Source: JAHCIE01 sp034431435
GTDB lineage: Bacteria; Chloroflexota; Anaerolineae; Epilineales; JAHCIE01
Assembly: GCA_034431435.1 (NCBI GenBank)
Contig: DAOUDG010000086.1
Location: 30,877-94,876 of the forward strand
Direction of reading: 5' to 3'
DNA length: 64,000 nucleotides
Shown here: piece after piece, positions 22,904-32,933 of the stretch
Numbering within the stretch: position 1 is the first letter of the stretch
Layout: every line of letters begins with the position of its first letter
Program-made: the position numbers and the translations under genes
Notes under the pieces: model-generated
The model's database searches: none
Seen by the model: only the letters and a program-made list of their open reading frames with translations
Told to the model about the DNA's origin: nothing

Positions 22904-23785
22904 GTGAAGTTCCTGTCGTATGCGCGCTGGCTGCTATTGCCCCTGGCAGCCGCTTTGATGCTGCTGGCGTATGCTCCATCGGCGACCCAGGCCCAGGGTT
23001 GCGAGTATAGGCTTGGCTTCCTCGACATCTACAACCAGATTCCCCAGATCGTCGGCCCGTGCACAAGCAATGAGATGTACGATGCACAGGGCAACTCCAT
23101 CCAGTACACGGCCAACGGCATGATGCAGTGGCGCAAGGCCGACAACTTCACGGCCTTCACCGATGGCTACCGCTCGTGGGTGAACGGGCCGTGCGGCCTG
23201 GAGATGCGCCTCAACTCCCAGCGCTTCCCGTGGGAGGCGAATCCCGACGGGCTGCCGGTCGTGCCGAGCGCGTGCGGTGGCGCGCAACCCGTACAGCCGA
23301 TTGCGCCACCCCCGGCCGCGCCCGTCATCCAGTTCAGCGTTGACCAGAACCCCATCAACCAGGGTCAGTGCACCACCCTACGCTGGTATACGCAGAACAT
23401 CGACTCGGTGTACCTGAATGGCGAGGGCGTCGCCGGTGAGGGGAGCCGTGAGGTCTGCCCAACCGAAGAGACCACCTACACCCTGGATGTCAGGCTGCAG
23501 GACGGGACGACTCAGACCCAGCAGATCACGGTGCGGGTGGTCGCGCCAGACGTGATCATTGAATTCTGGGCTGATGATTATTCAGTCATGAAGGGCCAGT
23601 GCACGACCCTGCGTTGGAACGTCGCGAATATTCAGGCTGTGTATCTCGACGGCGAAGGCGTGACCGGTCAGGGCAGCAAGCAGGTGTGCCCGGAGAAGGA
23701 AACAACCTACACGCTTGAGGTACATAAGCTCGACGGCAACACCGAGACTCGCCAGGTCACCATCAAGGTGGCCGAGCCGAAGTAG
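22904..23785 (+). CDS. Secreted protein with two Ig-like repeats
   Basis: 293 aa, GTG start with AAGGAGG. Signal peptide (residues 1-31, hydrophobic core then ATQAQG). Residues ~32-125 form a Cys-containing N-terminal domain. A Pro-rich linker follows, and then two ~85-residue beta repeats, each starting VIxF, then QGQCTTLRW, YLxGEGV, and a closing CP-x-E-x-TTYTL. The paired cysteines in each repeat (QC...VCP) probably form a disulfide. The repeat pattern resembles bacterial Ig-like domains that bind surface polymers. No lipobox or sortase motif is seen, so it is probably released or held non-covalently. Confidence 0.72.
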   Translation: MKFLSYARWLLLPLAAALMLLAYAPSATQAQGCEYRLGFLDIYNQIPQIVGPCTSNEMYDAQGNSIQYTANGMMQWRKADNFTAFTDGYRSWVNGPCGLEMRLNSQRFPWEANPDGLPVVPSACGGAQPVQPIAPPPAAPVIQFSVDQNPINQGQCTTLRWYTQNIDSVYLNGEGVAGEGSREVCPTEETTYTLDVRLQDGTTQTQQITVRVVAPDVIIEFWADDYSVMKGQCTTLRWNVANIQAVYLDGEGVTGQGSKQVCPEKETTYTLEVHKLDGNTETRQVTIKVAEPK

Positions 23786-23806
23786 CGCCGGCTCCCCGAA
23801 CAGACA

Positions 23807-23839
23807 ACGCGCCCCGGCGGACGGTCCGCCGGGGCGCGT
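23807..23839. terminator. Strong bidirectional terminator hairpin
   Basis: Perfect 15-bp GC-rich inverted repeat (arms 23807-23821 and 23825-23839) with a 3-nt loop between two convergent genes. A short T-rich stretch follows on each strand. Confidence 0.8.
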
Positions 23840-23865
23840 GCTGCTTTACACAGATGGGCTGACGC

Positions 23866-25701
23866 CTACGGCACGGCCTGTACCTGGATCTCCACGTCGC
23901 TGGTGGGCGCGTCACGGGTGATCACCGGGTAGGCCTGGGTGCTGGTGTAGATCAGCTTGCCGCCGTCCTCGATGGTGGCCCGCACCGTGTAGGTGAAGCG
24001 CGGGTCGATCGTGGCCGGGTCGTAGCTTAGCGAGAAGGCGACTGGCAACTGCTGACCGTTCAGCGGGATGACCTGCTCGCTGATGGTGATGGCGGGCGCA
24101 CCGGCGCGCGACGTGTCCTGCAAGCGAACCGTTACCACCGCCGTCGGCGGTAGAGCGCTACGGTCGAGCTTGGTGACCGTACCCGTTACAGCGGATGCGG
24201 CCGGCGCCGCTTCCGGGCTGGGCGCGGTGGTCGGCTCGCCCGGCACGGCGTCGAAGACCAGGACACCCTGGTTGTTGTTGTAGCCGAGGATGAGACGCTG
24301 GCTAAGAATGGTGTAGCTGTTGGCCGCGTTGAGAGCCTTCCCGACGGCGTCACCCTGCTCAGCAATCCCCGGCCCCGAGCAGGCGCGGAGAGTGGTGGCG
24401 AGACCGCTCATCTTGAGCGTGTTGCCTTCGGTCGTGAAGCTGCCTGAGATGCTGTTGCAGCCGACCGTGCCACTCACGCGACCATCGGTCCCGAACTGAA
24501 TCACGTTGGCAGGCTCATCCAGGGCCGGAATGACGGCTGTCAATGGCCCGTACGCGCTCAGCTGCCAGTTCGTGTTCGTCAGCGTGGCCTGGGGCGCGAC
24601 GCGCAGGGCCAGGGTGGACGAGCCGGCCTTCGCGCCCGTAGCAGCGTCGATTTCGTAGACTTCGAGGGTGATGGAGCCGCCCGCCGGCGGCGGGCTGAAG
24701 AAGATGCCCGCCTTGAAGGTCGACGGGTCACAGCACTCGTTATCGACCTGGAAGTGACCCGCGCCGACTTCGGCCCCGGCGGCGTCCGTCACGCGATAGT
24801 TGAGGTTGCCCTCGAAGGGGAACTTGCTGGTACGGCCGGTGACGATGAACGGTGTGCCGACCCAGGTGTTCGGGGCAGGCGAGGTGAAGGTGATGGTCTG
24901 CGTTGGGATGGGCTGCACCGGCGCAGGCTTGGTCTGGGCGGGCGTGTCCACGCGATCGTAGGCCAGGAGGCTCGTACCCTTGTTGTAGGTAATTAGCAGC
25001 CGGCCGTCCTGGATGCGCGCGCTGTCAGCGGCCTGGAGCGCCGTCAGGTAGGTCTGCTCCTGCTGCATCACCGCATCTTCGCACAGCTTGCGGGTCGTCG
25101 CCAGGGGGGATACGGTCAGCGTGGCGCCGTCGAAGGAGAAGCTGCCGCGATAGGTGTTACAGCCTGCCGAGCCGGCCAGCGCGCCATCGGAGTTGGCAAC
25201 CAGGGTAATCTCGGTCCCCTCCAGCACGGGCTTCAGGCTGCGGTTCTCGCCGATGGAGGCCAGCTTCCAGCCACTGGTGGTGAGTTCTTCCGCACCGGCG
25301 ACGCGCAGCTTGACGGTCGCCGTGCCCCTCTCCGCGCCCGTGGCGGCATCGATCTCGAAGATTGCCAGGGTAATCTCCTGAGCGGTGGCGGGTGGCGCGA
25401 AGGTGACGGAGGCGTTGAAGGTGGACGGCTGCCCCATCTCGCCCGAAACGGTGATAAAGCCGGAGCCGATCTCCTTGCTGGCGGCGTCAGTGACGCGATA
25501 GTTGAGGTTGGCCTCGAAGGGGAAAACGGCGGTGCGACCGGTGACGGTCATAGGACTGCCAACGAAGGTTCCAGGCAGCGGCGAGGTAATGACGATGGTC
25601 TGGGTCGCCTGGGCGGCGGGCGCCGCCAGAGCCGCGCTGACGCCGAAGAGAGCGAGCAGGGCGAGCGCCACCAGGGCGACAAGCCAACGACGGAGTTGCA
25701 T
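23866..25701 (-). CDS. Secreted Gmad2-META-Gmad2-META-YbaY multidomain protein
   Basis: 611 aa. Signal peptide to about residue 32 (LAAPAAQA). Domain order: Gmad2 Ig-like (ITSPLPGTFVGSPMTVTGRT, ~36-132); META/HslJ-like (WKLASIGEN, GSAGCNTYRGSF, ATTRKLCED, ~140-245); a second Gmad2 (FTSPAPNTWVGTPFIVTGRT, ~265-365); a second META (WQLSAYGP, GTVGCNSISGSF, ATTLRACSG, ~372-475); and a YbaY-like domain (VTGTVTKLDRSALPPTAVV, ~500-600). The module pair has been duplicated. META domains are linked to envelope stress and protease-inhibitor-like roles. Extracytoplasmic location is certain; exact job unknown. Confidence 0.82.
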   Translation of the reverse strand: MQLRRWLVALVALALLALFGVSAALAAPAAQATQTIVITSPLPGTFVGSPMTVTGRTAVFPFEANLNYRVTDAASKEIGSGFITVSGEMGQPSTFNASVTFAPPATAQEITLAIFEIDAATGAERGTATVKLRVAGAEELTTSGWKLASIGENRSLKPVLEGTEITLVANSDGALAGSAGCNTYRGSFSFDGATLTVSPLATTRKLCEDAVMQQEQTYLTALQAADSARIQDGRLLITYNKGTSLLAYDRVDTPAQTKPAPVQPIPTQTITFTSPAPNTWVGTPFIVTGRTSKFPFEGNLNYRVTDAAGAEVGAGHFQVDNECCDPSTFKAGIFFSPPPAGGSITLEVYEIDAATGAKAGSSTLALRVAPQATLTNTNWQLSAYGPLTAVIPALDEPANVIQFGTDGRVSGTVGCNSISGSFTTEGNTLKMSGLATTLRACSGPGIAEQGDAVGKALNAANSYTILSQRLILGYNNNQGVLVFDAVPGEPTTAPSPEAAPAASAVTGTVTKLDRSALPPTAVVTVRLQDTSRAGAPAITISEQVIPLNGQQLPVAFSLSYDPATIDPRFTYTVRATIEDGGKLIYTSTQAYPVITRDAPTSDVEIQVQAVP

Positions 25702-25886
25702 GGGGGTAAATCTCCTGATCAGAGGGGCTGTCGGGATGGGCAGGCCATCCTAATGAGACGCGAGCCGACCTACAGAGGTCGTGCTACGTAATCCGACGTG
25801 TATTATACCCCGATTGTTCCCGTTGGTGTAAGACTTCATACGCCTCGACCGGGGTCTGGCCCCGACATGGCGGCAACGGCGGGGAA

Positions 25887-27710
25887 TTACCTTGTGGCCG
25901 CGATACTGATGCTGTCGATGCCGCACTCGACGAGGTTGTCGGGCGCCTCGTCGCCGCATTCCACCTGGAGGTAGATGGTCTGCCCGCGCAGGCGAGTCAG
26001 GTCCAGGCTGTGGCGGGTCCAGCCGGCGCCAGCGTTGAAGAAGGTTCCGAGTTCCTTGTAGGCGATCAGGGTGGGGTCGCCGAGTACCTTCACCACGAAG
26101 GTGTCGGCGTTGGTTGAGTTGGCGTCGTGGGCCATATAGCCATACCACGTCAGGGTCAGCCGTGAGACATCATCGGGCAGGGCGATGGGGACCGAGCGCG
26201 CCGTGGTCAGTCCGCCGTTGAGATTCGTGCTGGCCGCCAGGCCTGTGACGAGAGCGTTGGGCACGCTCTGGGCGCGGCCCGGCTGCTTCGTCCCGTTGCT
26301 GCGTGTGGCCTGGGGCGCGCCCATCTCCCATCTGCCGGCCGTCGCGGTGTCGGTTCCGTCGGGGTTCACGGTCCAGGTGCGCGCGCCGTCGAAACCCTCG
26401 CGGTAGACGTAGTTCGGCGGTGTCACGCCACAATGCGCCTGCTCCTTGCCGATCAGGCGATAGGGACAGTCGGCCTGTTCCAGAAGGTACAGGACGGCCG
26501 CGCGGTTGCGGCTCGTCTCGCGGGGAATCACCGCGCCAGAGGGGTAGAAGCCACCGCCCGCCATGGAGGTGGGATACATCTCAAAGGTGTAGGCCAGGAT
26601 ACCGTGCTGGCCGTACAACCAGTCGGGGATGGAGCCATCGGTGATGTACAGCTGGCTGGATTGCTCCGCCGTGTAGTCATTGGTCGCTGCCATCGCCCGC
26701 CCCATCTCCACCAGGACGTCGTGGTCGTCCTGGGTCATGTCGGATGGGACTTCGGCGTAGGTATAGCCATAGGGCCACAGGACCAACTCACTGAACGTGT
26801 GGAAGTCGATACCGACGGTGATCTGCTGCCTACCATTGACGACGCGGCTGTTCACGAAGTCTCGCGCCGCCTGGGTCTCAGGCGCGGAGAAGGCCGACGG
26901 GCCGCGATACGTCTCGCTGGCCGGGTCGGCGCTACTGCCGCCGCAGCAGCCGAAGCGGTAGCCCCAGTTTCGGTTGAGGTCGGTGCCGACGGCGGGTGAG
27001 GTGGCATTGGGCTGGCGGTTCTTGCGCCACGACCGGTACATGCCTGAGGCGATGTCGTACTCGCCGCCGTCGGGATTCATGTCGAAGATCAACCACACCT
27101 CGCGCCCGTCAACCAGGGCTGAGATGTCGGGGTTGATGTTGTACTCAGTCGTGAGCATGCGCAGGATGTACAGGCCCATCTCGACGGTCAGGTGCTCGCG
27201 GGCGTGCTGGTGGAAGGTGAACAACACCTCTGGTACGTCGCGATCGACCGCCACATCTTTCGACACCTTGCCGGCCCAGATGGTGCGGCCCTCGTAACTC
27301 TCGCCGATGCTGAACAGGCGGAAGAGAGCAGGGTAGCGGGCGGCCGCGGCCTGTAGCTCGGTCACCATCTCAGCATAGTCGTGATAGGCCGAATCGGCGG
27401 GCGGAAAGGCCAGCGCCTGGGCAAGATCGCCGGTCGGCGTCTGAGCGTCGAAGCCCAGGGTGCGCACGGCTTCGACCTCGGTGGCCGTCGCCTCGATGAG
27501 GATGTAGTCGTGACCGACCTCCAGGATGTTTGCGCCTGTCGCTACAATCTGCGAGCGGGCCGTCACGTGGTGGACATCGGCAACGTAGTAGACCTGGGCG
27601 CGGTCCGGCTCGCCACTCTGGGCCGTCGCCGATGCTACGGCGATCAGGAGCAGGGTGAGGGCAAGACTGAGGCCACGGGCAATGGGGGCGATGCGCGAGT
27701 GGCACGGCAT
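25887..27710 (-). CDS. Secreted M14 zinc carboxypeptidase
   Basis: 607 aa. Signal peptide (~1-31). N-terminal prodomain-like region (~35-110). Peptidase M14 domain (~118-430) with the zinc motif HAREH (His and Glu of HxxE), [11 protein letters not shown], the third zinc His in [15 protein letters not shown] and catalytic Glu in AYTFEMYP. C-terminal ~150 residues form a beta-sandwich ([34 protein letters not shown]) resembling carbohydrate/substrate-binding or immune-inhibitor-A-like domains. It removes C-terminal residues from peptides outside the cell. Two Cys-rich spots (FGCCGG, CGDE) may form disulfides. Confidence 0.9.
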   Translation of the reverse strand: MPCHSRIAPIARGLSLALTLLLIAVASATAQSGEPDRAQVYYVADVHHVTARSQIVATGANILEVGHDYILIEATATEVEAVRTLGFDAQTPTGDLAQALAFPPADSAYHDYAEMVTELQAAAARYPALFRLFSIGESYEGRTIWAGKVSKDVAVDRDVPEVLFTFHQHAREHLTVEMGLYILRMLTTEYNINPDISALVDGREVWLIFDMNPDGGEYDIASGMYRSWRKNRQPNATSPAVGTDLNRNWGYRFGCCGGSSADPASETYRGPSAFSAPETQAARDFVNSRVVNGRQQITVGIDFHTFSELVLWPYGYTYAEVPSDMTQDDHDVLVEMGRAMAATNDYTAEQSSQLYITDGSIPDWLYGQHGILAYTFEMYPTSMAGGGFYPSGAVIPRETSRNRAAVLYLLEQADCPYRLIGKEQAHCGVTPPNYVYREGFDGARTWTVNPDGTDTATAGRWEMGAPQATRSNGTKQPGRAQSVPNALVTGLAASTNLNGGLTTARSVPIALPDDVSRLTLTWYGYMAHDANSTNADTFVVKVLGDPTLIAYKELGTFFNAGAGWTRHSLDLTRLRGQTIYLQVECGDEAPDNLVECGIDSISIAATR

Positions 27711-27808
27711 GGCGTGGGGTTCCTCCGAGGCGGCGGCGGGTTACGGCAAGTATACCACCGTTCACCCCGCCGCGCCTGATGCAACACGCCGCGAATGCCT
27801 ACCGACCA

Positions 27809-28225
27809 TCAATGCGGCAACGACTGGTCCTTGAGAATGTCGCGAATCTCGGTCAGCAGCACTACGCTAGGGTCGGGCTTGGCCGTGGCGGCCTCGCGCC
27901 GGTAGAGCTGGTTGACGGTCTTGACCAGGAAGAAGACCGCTAGCGCCGTCAAGAGGAAGGTGATGAGGGTATTGATGAATGCGCCATAGCCGATAACGGG
28001 CGCGCCCGCCAGCTGGGCGGCGGCGTACGACTCATAGGTTTGTCCATCCAGGGATAAGAACAGGTCATTGAAGTTCACGCCGCCGAGCATGTAGCCGATG
28101 GGCGGCATGATGACGTCCTCGACCAGGGAGTTGACCACCGACGTGAAGGCCGCGCCCATGATGACACCGACGGCCAGGTCGATGACGTTGCCACGGGCGA
28201 TGAAGTCGCGAAACTCCTTGAACAT
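27809..28225 (-). CDS. mscL: Large-conductance mechanosensitive channel MscL
   Basis: 138 aa, the usual length for MscL. N-terminal FKEFRDFIARGNVIDLAVGVIMGAAF split over helix S1 and TM1, the VNSLVEDVIMPPIGYMLGG segment, TM2 (FINTLITFLLTALAVFFLVK), and the C-terminal amphipathic bundle helix (LLTEIRDILKDQ). It forms a homopentamer that opens on membrane tension to release solutes during hypo-osmotic shock. It lies 18 nt after an unknown 158-aa gene, so the two probably share a transcript. Confidence 0.97.
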   Translation of the reverse strand: MFKEFRDFIARGNVIDLAVGVIMGAAFTSVVNSLVEDVIMPPIGYMLGGVNFNDLFLSLDGQTYESYAAAQLAGAPVIGYGAFINTLITFLLTALAVFFLVKTVNQLYRREAATAKPDPSVVLLTEIRDILKDQSLPH

Positions 28226-28243
28226 GCAAATATCTCCGGTCGG

Positions 28244-28720
28244 CTACGCAGCGATGCCGAGGGTTGTGGCGATCTGCGCCAGGGCCGCCTTCTCGGCATC
28301 GCTGACGGGCGTGCCACCGATGCCCATGAAGCCACCCTCTTTGGCCGCGCCGGCCGCCTTCGTCGCAGCGTCCATGATCAACTGCTTATAGCCGGCGACG
28401 GCATCGGCATCCTGAGCCTGGACCGCGGCGATCGCCCCTTCAATCGTGGCGAGCATGCTTGCCTGCGTGGCGGCCATGTCGCTCTGGCGCTCGGGCATCA
28501 CAGGCTTCTCTTTGGCCTGAAGCGCAGTGGCCATTGCCTGGATGATGCTGTTGGCGCTGGTCTTGGCGGCGTCAGTGACGGCGCTGACCACGGCTGCCGT
28601 CTCCTGCATGAGGCCGACGGGGTTACTGACGTCCGCGAAGGAGATGTACATGCCCGCCACAAAGGGGGCGCTGAAAACCTTGTTCCAATCCTCTGGGCTG
28701 AAATCAGCCTGGGTAGCCAT
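28244..28720 (-). CDS. Unknown 158-aa soluble protein cotranscribed with mscL
   Basis: Helix-rich, Ala-rich and without signal or membrane segments. Motifs visible: FSPEDWNKVFSAPFVAGMYISFADVSNPVGLMQE near the N-terminus (written here as one block with its aromatic-rich centre FVAGMYISFAD), and GGFMGIGGTPVSDAEKAAL near the C-terminus. I recall similar uncharacterised bacterial proteins but no function. ATG start with GGGAGGA. The 18-nt gap to mscL suggests an osmotic or membrane-stress connection. Confidence 0.72.
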   Translation of the reverse strand: MATQADFSPEDWNKVFSAPFVAGMYISFADVSNPVGLMQETAAVVSAVTDAAKTSANSIIQAMATALQAKEKPVMPERQSDMAATQASMLATIEGAIAAVQAQDADAVAGYKQLIMDAATKAAGAAKEGGFMGIGGTPVSDAEKAALAQIATTLGIAA

Positions 28721-28816
28721 AAGTATCCTCCCGGGGGTCGAGCAGGGATTGTATGCTAGCTTCAGGAAGCAACTATACTCCCATTCAGTCGTCGGGTCCA
28801 GGCGCAGGGCGAAGGC

Positions 28817-30226
<1,410 letters not shown>

Positions 30227-30368
30227 GTCGGCCTCCTTGCCGAGATGGGACCGGCCTCGGACGAGTGTGTTGCCGAGGGGAGTATACCACCGGATGAGGG
30301 GGGAGACTAGAGACTGGAGACTGCCGCTTGAGCTTGCCGGTTATGCGGCGTTGGGCTAAACTCAGCGC

Positions 30369-31130
30369 ATGCGTATCGACCTCAACTGTGACATGGGCGA
30401 GAGTTTCGGCGCGTGGCGCATGGGCGCCGATGCCGACCTGATGCCTATCATTACCTCGGCCAACATCGCGTGCGGTTGGCACGCCGGCGACCCCGTGGTC
30501 ATGGAGCGTACGGTACGCCTGGCCCTGGACCACGGCGTCGCCCTGGGCGCGCACCCCGGCTACCCCGATCTGCTTGGTTTCGGGCGGCGCAGCCTGGCCC
30601 TGTCGCCCGCCGAGGCGGAAGCGTATGTCCTGTACCAGGTCGCCGCGCTGGCGGGCATCGCCCAGGCTCACGGCGCGCGCCTGGCCCACGTCAAGCCCCA
30701 CGGCCAGCTGTATAACGACGCCGTCGCCAATCCGGCCCTGGCGGCGGCCATCGCCCGCGCCGTGGCCCGGCTCGACGACCGCCTGATTCTGGTGGGCCTG
30801 GCCGGGTCGGCGCTGGTCCAGGCGGGCCGCGACGCCGGGCTGACCGTGGCCGAGGAGGTATTCGCCGACCGCGTCTACGAGGCCGACGGCCGGCTGCGCT
30901 CGCGGCGGCTGCCCGACGCCATGCTTCACGACCCGGCCCGCTCGGCCGAGCAGGCGCTGCGTATGGTGCGCGACGGTGAGGTGATCGCCCATGACGGGAC
31001 GGTTGTGCCCGTGCGCGCCGATACCGTGTGCATCCACGGCGATGGCCCCACCGCGCCCGCTATCGCCCGTGAGCTGCGCGTCCGCCTGGAAGCGGCGGGG
31101 GTGGTGGTCATGAAGATGGGTGATAAGTGA
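30369..31130 (+). CDS. pxpA: 5-oxoprolinase subunit A (LamB/YcsF family)
   Basis: 253 aa, full length. Signature LNCDMGESFGAW at the start, ITSANIACGWHAGDP, ALGAHPGYPD, HVKPHGQLYN, EVFADR and CIHGDGP near the end. In other bacteria PxpA works with PxpB and PxpC to open 5-oxoproline to glutamate using ATP. No pxpB or pxpC is present nearby, so the partners are elsewhere or the role differs. The stop codon abuts the stop of the convergent YkgJ-like gene; the shared sequence is TGATCA. Confidence 0.93.
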   Translation: MRIDLNCDMGESFGAWRMGADADLMPIITSANIACGWHAGDPVVMERTVRLALDHGVALGAHPGYPDLLGFGRRSLALSPAEAEAYVLYQVAALAGIAQAHGARLAHVKPHGQLYNDAVANPALAAAIARAVARLDDRLILVGLAGSALVQAGRDAGLTVAEEVFADRVYEADGRLRSRRLPDAMLHDPARSAEQALRMVRDGEVIAHDGTVVPVRADTVCIHGDGPTAPAIARELRVRLEAAGVVVMKMGDK

Positions 31131-31472
31131 TCAGTGGTCAGTCATCGGTGGTCGGTCGTCGACTCCCTGCTGCGCCAGCATCGCCAGCAGGTTGCGCGCT
31201 GCCCAGGGCACGCGGCAGTCGTAGTCGCGGCAGGCGCGGGGCCGCTCGGTGTGGATGAGGCACAGGTTGGTCGTGTCGTCCAGATAGGCGCAGCGGTCGC
31301 CATCGCGGGGCAGGACCCACAGGCCGTGGCGGCGCTCGGCGTAGCCCGCCGCGACCAGGGTGGCGTCCTCGGCGTAGTCGTCGGGATGTAGCGGGATGAT
31401 GGCGAAGCCACGGCAGCACAGGGCGCGGCAGCGGTAACAGGGCGGCTCGCCCGCCAGACGACTCGTGTCCAA
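31131..31472 (-). CDS. YkgJ-like zinc/iron-chelating cysteine-cluster protein
   Basis: 113 aa. Cysteine pattern CYRCRALCC near the N-terminus, then GDRCAYLDDTTNLCLIHTERP broken as C-x9-C, then ACRDYDC: the CxxC...C...C set of YkgJ/UPF0153 proteins, which bind Zn or an Fe-S centre. The start is taken as TTG 31472, eight bases after GAGGAG, because any longer start would run deep into the opposite-strand oxidoreductase gene. Role unknown. Start codons of this gene and the divergent one are only 24 nt apart, leaving no room for separate promoters. Confidence 0.72.
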   Translation of the reverse strand: MDTSRLAGEPPCYRCRALCCRGFAIIPLHPDDYAEDATLVAAGYAERRHGLWVLPRDGDRCAYLDDTTNLCLIHTERPRACRDYDCRVPWAARNLLAMLAQQGVDDRPPMTDH

Positions 31473-31496
31473 ATCAGCATCTCCTCTGGAGGCGCG

Positions 31497-32753
31497 ATGG
31501 TTCGCATCGGCATCGTCGGCGGTAGCCGCATCCTCAACGCCCACCTGCAAGGCTTCGCCCAACTGCGGGCAGCGGGTGTGGACGACTTTCGCATCACCGC
31601 CCTGACGGCGCGGGTCCGCGACGACGCTCTCATGTTCCGTCAGCGCGGCGCGGGGCCGCCGCCCCGCCCGCCGGTCATGGACCCGGCGACGGGCGACCCC
31701 CTGGCCGCGCCCCACACCTACGTCAGCGACTTCCAGCCCGACGTGCTGCCCGAAGTATACACCGACTACGCGGCGATGATCGCCGACGGCGCGGTGGACG
31801 CCGTGCTGGACACGACGACGCTGGCCCTGCATCACCAGGTGGCCGACGTCGCCTTCGCCCACGGCAAGCACCTGCTGACCCAGAAGCCGCTGGCGGTGTC
31901 GGTACGGGCGGGACGGCGCATGGTGGACGACGCCAGGGCGCGCGGGCTGACGCTGGGGGTGTTCGAGAACGTGCGCCAGATGCGCCTGGTGCGGGCGGCG
32001 GCGTGGGCCGTCCAGCACGGGCTGATTGGGACGCCCCAGCTCGCCATCCTGGGCAGCCTGGGCGGCGTGTGGTCGCCCGACAAGGTCGTTGCCGATACGC
32101 CCTGGCGTCACCAAAAGCTGCTGGCGGGCGGCGGCGGGACGCTCGACATCGGCGTCCACCAGTTCGACTGGCTGCGCGCGGTCATGGGCGAGGTCAACGC
32201 GGTGTTCGGCGTGGTGCGCGCCTTCGAGCCAACGCGGCGGCGGGTCGTAGGCGGCGTGACGGAGGCGATTCACGCCGACGTGGACGATACCTACCTGGCG
32301 ACGGCCTATCTCGACCACGACGCGGTGGGCCAGCTGCTATGGTCGTGGGCGGGGCGTGGCGAGCCGGTGACGCTGCCCGATACGCCCGCCTTCCTGGGTA
32401 GCGAGGGTGGCATCCACGGTGGCTGGCTGGTGCGCGGGGGGCAGCGCGAGGACCTGCTGGCGCGCTTCGAGGCCGACATGACCGCCGACGAGCGGGCGCG
32501 GTGGTTCCCGCTGGGCCTGCGCGAGCCGTACGCCATCCTGCAACACGACTGGCTGAAGGCCATCGCCGCCGGGACCGACCCGGAGACGAGCGGCACGGAG
32601 GGCCTGCGCGACCTGGCGTGCGCCTTCGGCGTGATCGAGGCGTCGGCGCTGGGCCGCGTGGTCAGCGTCGATGAGGTGCTGAGCGGCGCGGTCGATGGCT
32701 ATCAGCGCGGGATCGACGCGCACTACGGGCTGCTGGCTGCTGGCCGAGGGTGA
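31497..32753 (+). CDS. Gfo/Idh/MocA-family oxidoreductase
   Basis: 418 aa. N-terminal Rossmann fold (RIGIVGGSRILNAHLQGFAQL, a GxGxx variant), DAVLDTTTLALHHQVADVAFAHGKH, and the family EKP motif replaced by TQKPLA. C-terminal alpha/beta domain with GGGTLDIGVHQFDWLRAVMG, where GVHQ corresponds to the catalytic-His region. Likely NAD(P)-dependent oxidation/reduction of a sugar or cyclitol; the substrate is unknown. The segment ~45-85 with Pro-rich residues is an insertion compared with typical members. First of three family members bracketing the retroelement. Confidence 0.85.
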   Translation: MVRIGIVGGSRILNAHLQGFAQLRAAGVDDFRITALTARVRDDALMFRQRGAGPPPRPPVMDPATGDPLAAPHTYVSDFQPDVLPEVYTDYAAMIADGAVDAVLDTTTLALHHQVADVAFAHGKHLLTQKPLAVSVRAGRRMVDDARARGLTLGVFENVRQMRLVRAAAWAVQHGLIGTPQLAILGSLGGVWSPDKVVADTPWRHQKLLAGGGGTLDIGVHQFDWLRAVMGEVNAVFGVVRAFEPTRRRVVGGVTEAIHADVDDTYLATAYLDHDAVGQLLWSWAGRGEPVTLPDTPAFLGSEGGIHGGWLVRGGQREDLLARFEADMTADERARWFPLGLREPYAILQHDWLKAIAAGTDPETSGTEGLRDLACAFGVIEASALGRVVSVDEVLSGAVDGYQRGIDAHYGLLAAGRG

Positions 32754-32841
32754 CGCAGGCGCGCGGCGGGCGGCAAGCGAACGGGACGCGGACGCGCGCG
32801 GATGAAGAGAGGACTCCGACTGTCACCCTGCCCCCCCTTCA

Positions 32842-32855
32842 CCCCGCAGGCGGGG
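32842..32855. repeat. GC-rich hairpin upstream of the retroelement target gene
   Basis: CCCCG-CAGG-CGGGG stem-loop within a C-tract/G-tract context. A similar C-tract/hairpin/G-tract unit occurs at 36088-36107, so the target gene is bracketed by related hairpins. Confidence 0.45.
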
Positions 32856-32872
32856 GGCGGGCGGGTGTGGGG

Positions 32873-32903
32873 TTGGCGCGAGCTGCCCCTGGCATGATAT
32901 AAT
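32873..32903 (+). promoter_or_regulatory. Extended -10 promoter of the NACHT gene
   Basis: Perfect TATAAT (32898-32903) preceded by TGA (TGN extended -10) and a weak TTGGCG (32873-32878) at 19-nt spacing. The start codon is at 32934 with GAGGAA just upstream. Confidence 0.6.
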
Positions 32904-32933
32904 TGGCGGGGAGACTGCCCGTCAGAGGAAGCC

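Noticed and set aside
31473..32318. Long upstream extension of the YkgJ-like frame
   Set aside because: It overlaps the whole opposite-strand oxidoreductase and carries no motif; the cysteine cluster begins only after TTG 31472.
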